This document shows positions 5,483-5,486 of a DNA stretch of 5,486 nucleotides, piece after piece. A program made the position numbers and the translations under genes. Source of the stretch: an uncultured Oscillospiraceae bacterium. Its GTDB lineage: Bacteria; Bacillota; Clostridia; Oscillospirales; Ruminococcaceae. The notes under the pieces were generated by a model. That model saw only the letters and a program-made list of their open reading frames with translations, did not search any database and was not told the origin of the DNA. The number at the start of each line of letters is the position of its first letter. The stretch's first letter is position 1. The stretch spans positions 1 through 5,486 of the forward strand of contig URFD01000105.1 of assembly GCA_900547015.1 (NCBI GenBank). The letters run 5' to 3'.

Positions 5483-5486
5483 AGAC

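Noticed and set aside
1..5486. CRISPR arrays, tRNA or rRNA genes, insertion sequence ends
   Set aside because: I looked for regular repeats, cloverleaf-like segments and transposase text on both strands and saw none.

Overview
The window looks like chromosomal DNA from a low-to-moderate GC Firmicute, probably a gut-type Clostridium relative. The signs are a complete RNase Y gene, AGGAGG-type ribosome binding sites, sigma-A-like promoters with 17-nt spacers, and proteins of clostridial type (zinc-ribbon membrane protein, DUF2085 protein, small CxxC-type glutaredoxin). The species cannot be named from this sequence.

Layout. Positions 1-719 (+) hold the C-terminal ATP-binding part of an ABC transporter cut by the left edge. 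Positions 720-1315 contain no intact gene but two apparent remnants: a small two-frame reading region (826-973) and a frameshifted, truncated secreted-peptide gene (1083-1287). Positions 1316-2272 (+) encode a two-domain lipoprotein of unknown function. This left part is AT-richer and looks like accessory DNA. From about 2490 the base composition rises and the genes look like core or stable genes. A minus-strand pair, zinc-ribbon membrane protein then DUF2085 membrane protein, runs from a promoter at about 3249-3221 to a terminator at 2514-2487. Divergent from it, a strong promoter (3266-3294) drives a short gene at 3414-3698. Convergent to that gene is rny (RNase Y, 5323-3767, minus), and the two share an 18-bp bidirectional terminator.

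The main discovery is the 3414-3698 gene. Read from its well-placed ATG and ribosome binding site it has an in-frame TGA at codon 12, exactly where a glutaredoxin-like protein should have the first cysteine of its CxxC redox motif. Downstream the frame stays open and encodes a convincing glutaredoxin/thioredoxin fold to a TAA stop. A hairpin with an AGGTT apical loop begins 17 nt after the TGA, in the place and with the loop type expected of a bacterial SECIS element. The simplest reading is a selenoprotein with a UxxC (UGGC) active site that a standard gene caller would miss or truncate.

How the genes relate: the selenoprotein, the zinc-ribbon protein and the DUF2085 protein share one divergent control region of about 70 bp, but no functional link can be shown. 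RNase Y is a housekeeping mRNA-decay enzyme and is probably independent. The left-hand transporter, remnants and lipoprotein look like an eroded accessory segment.
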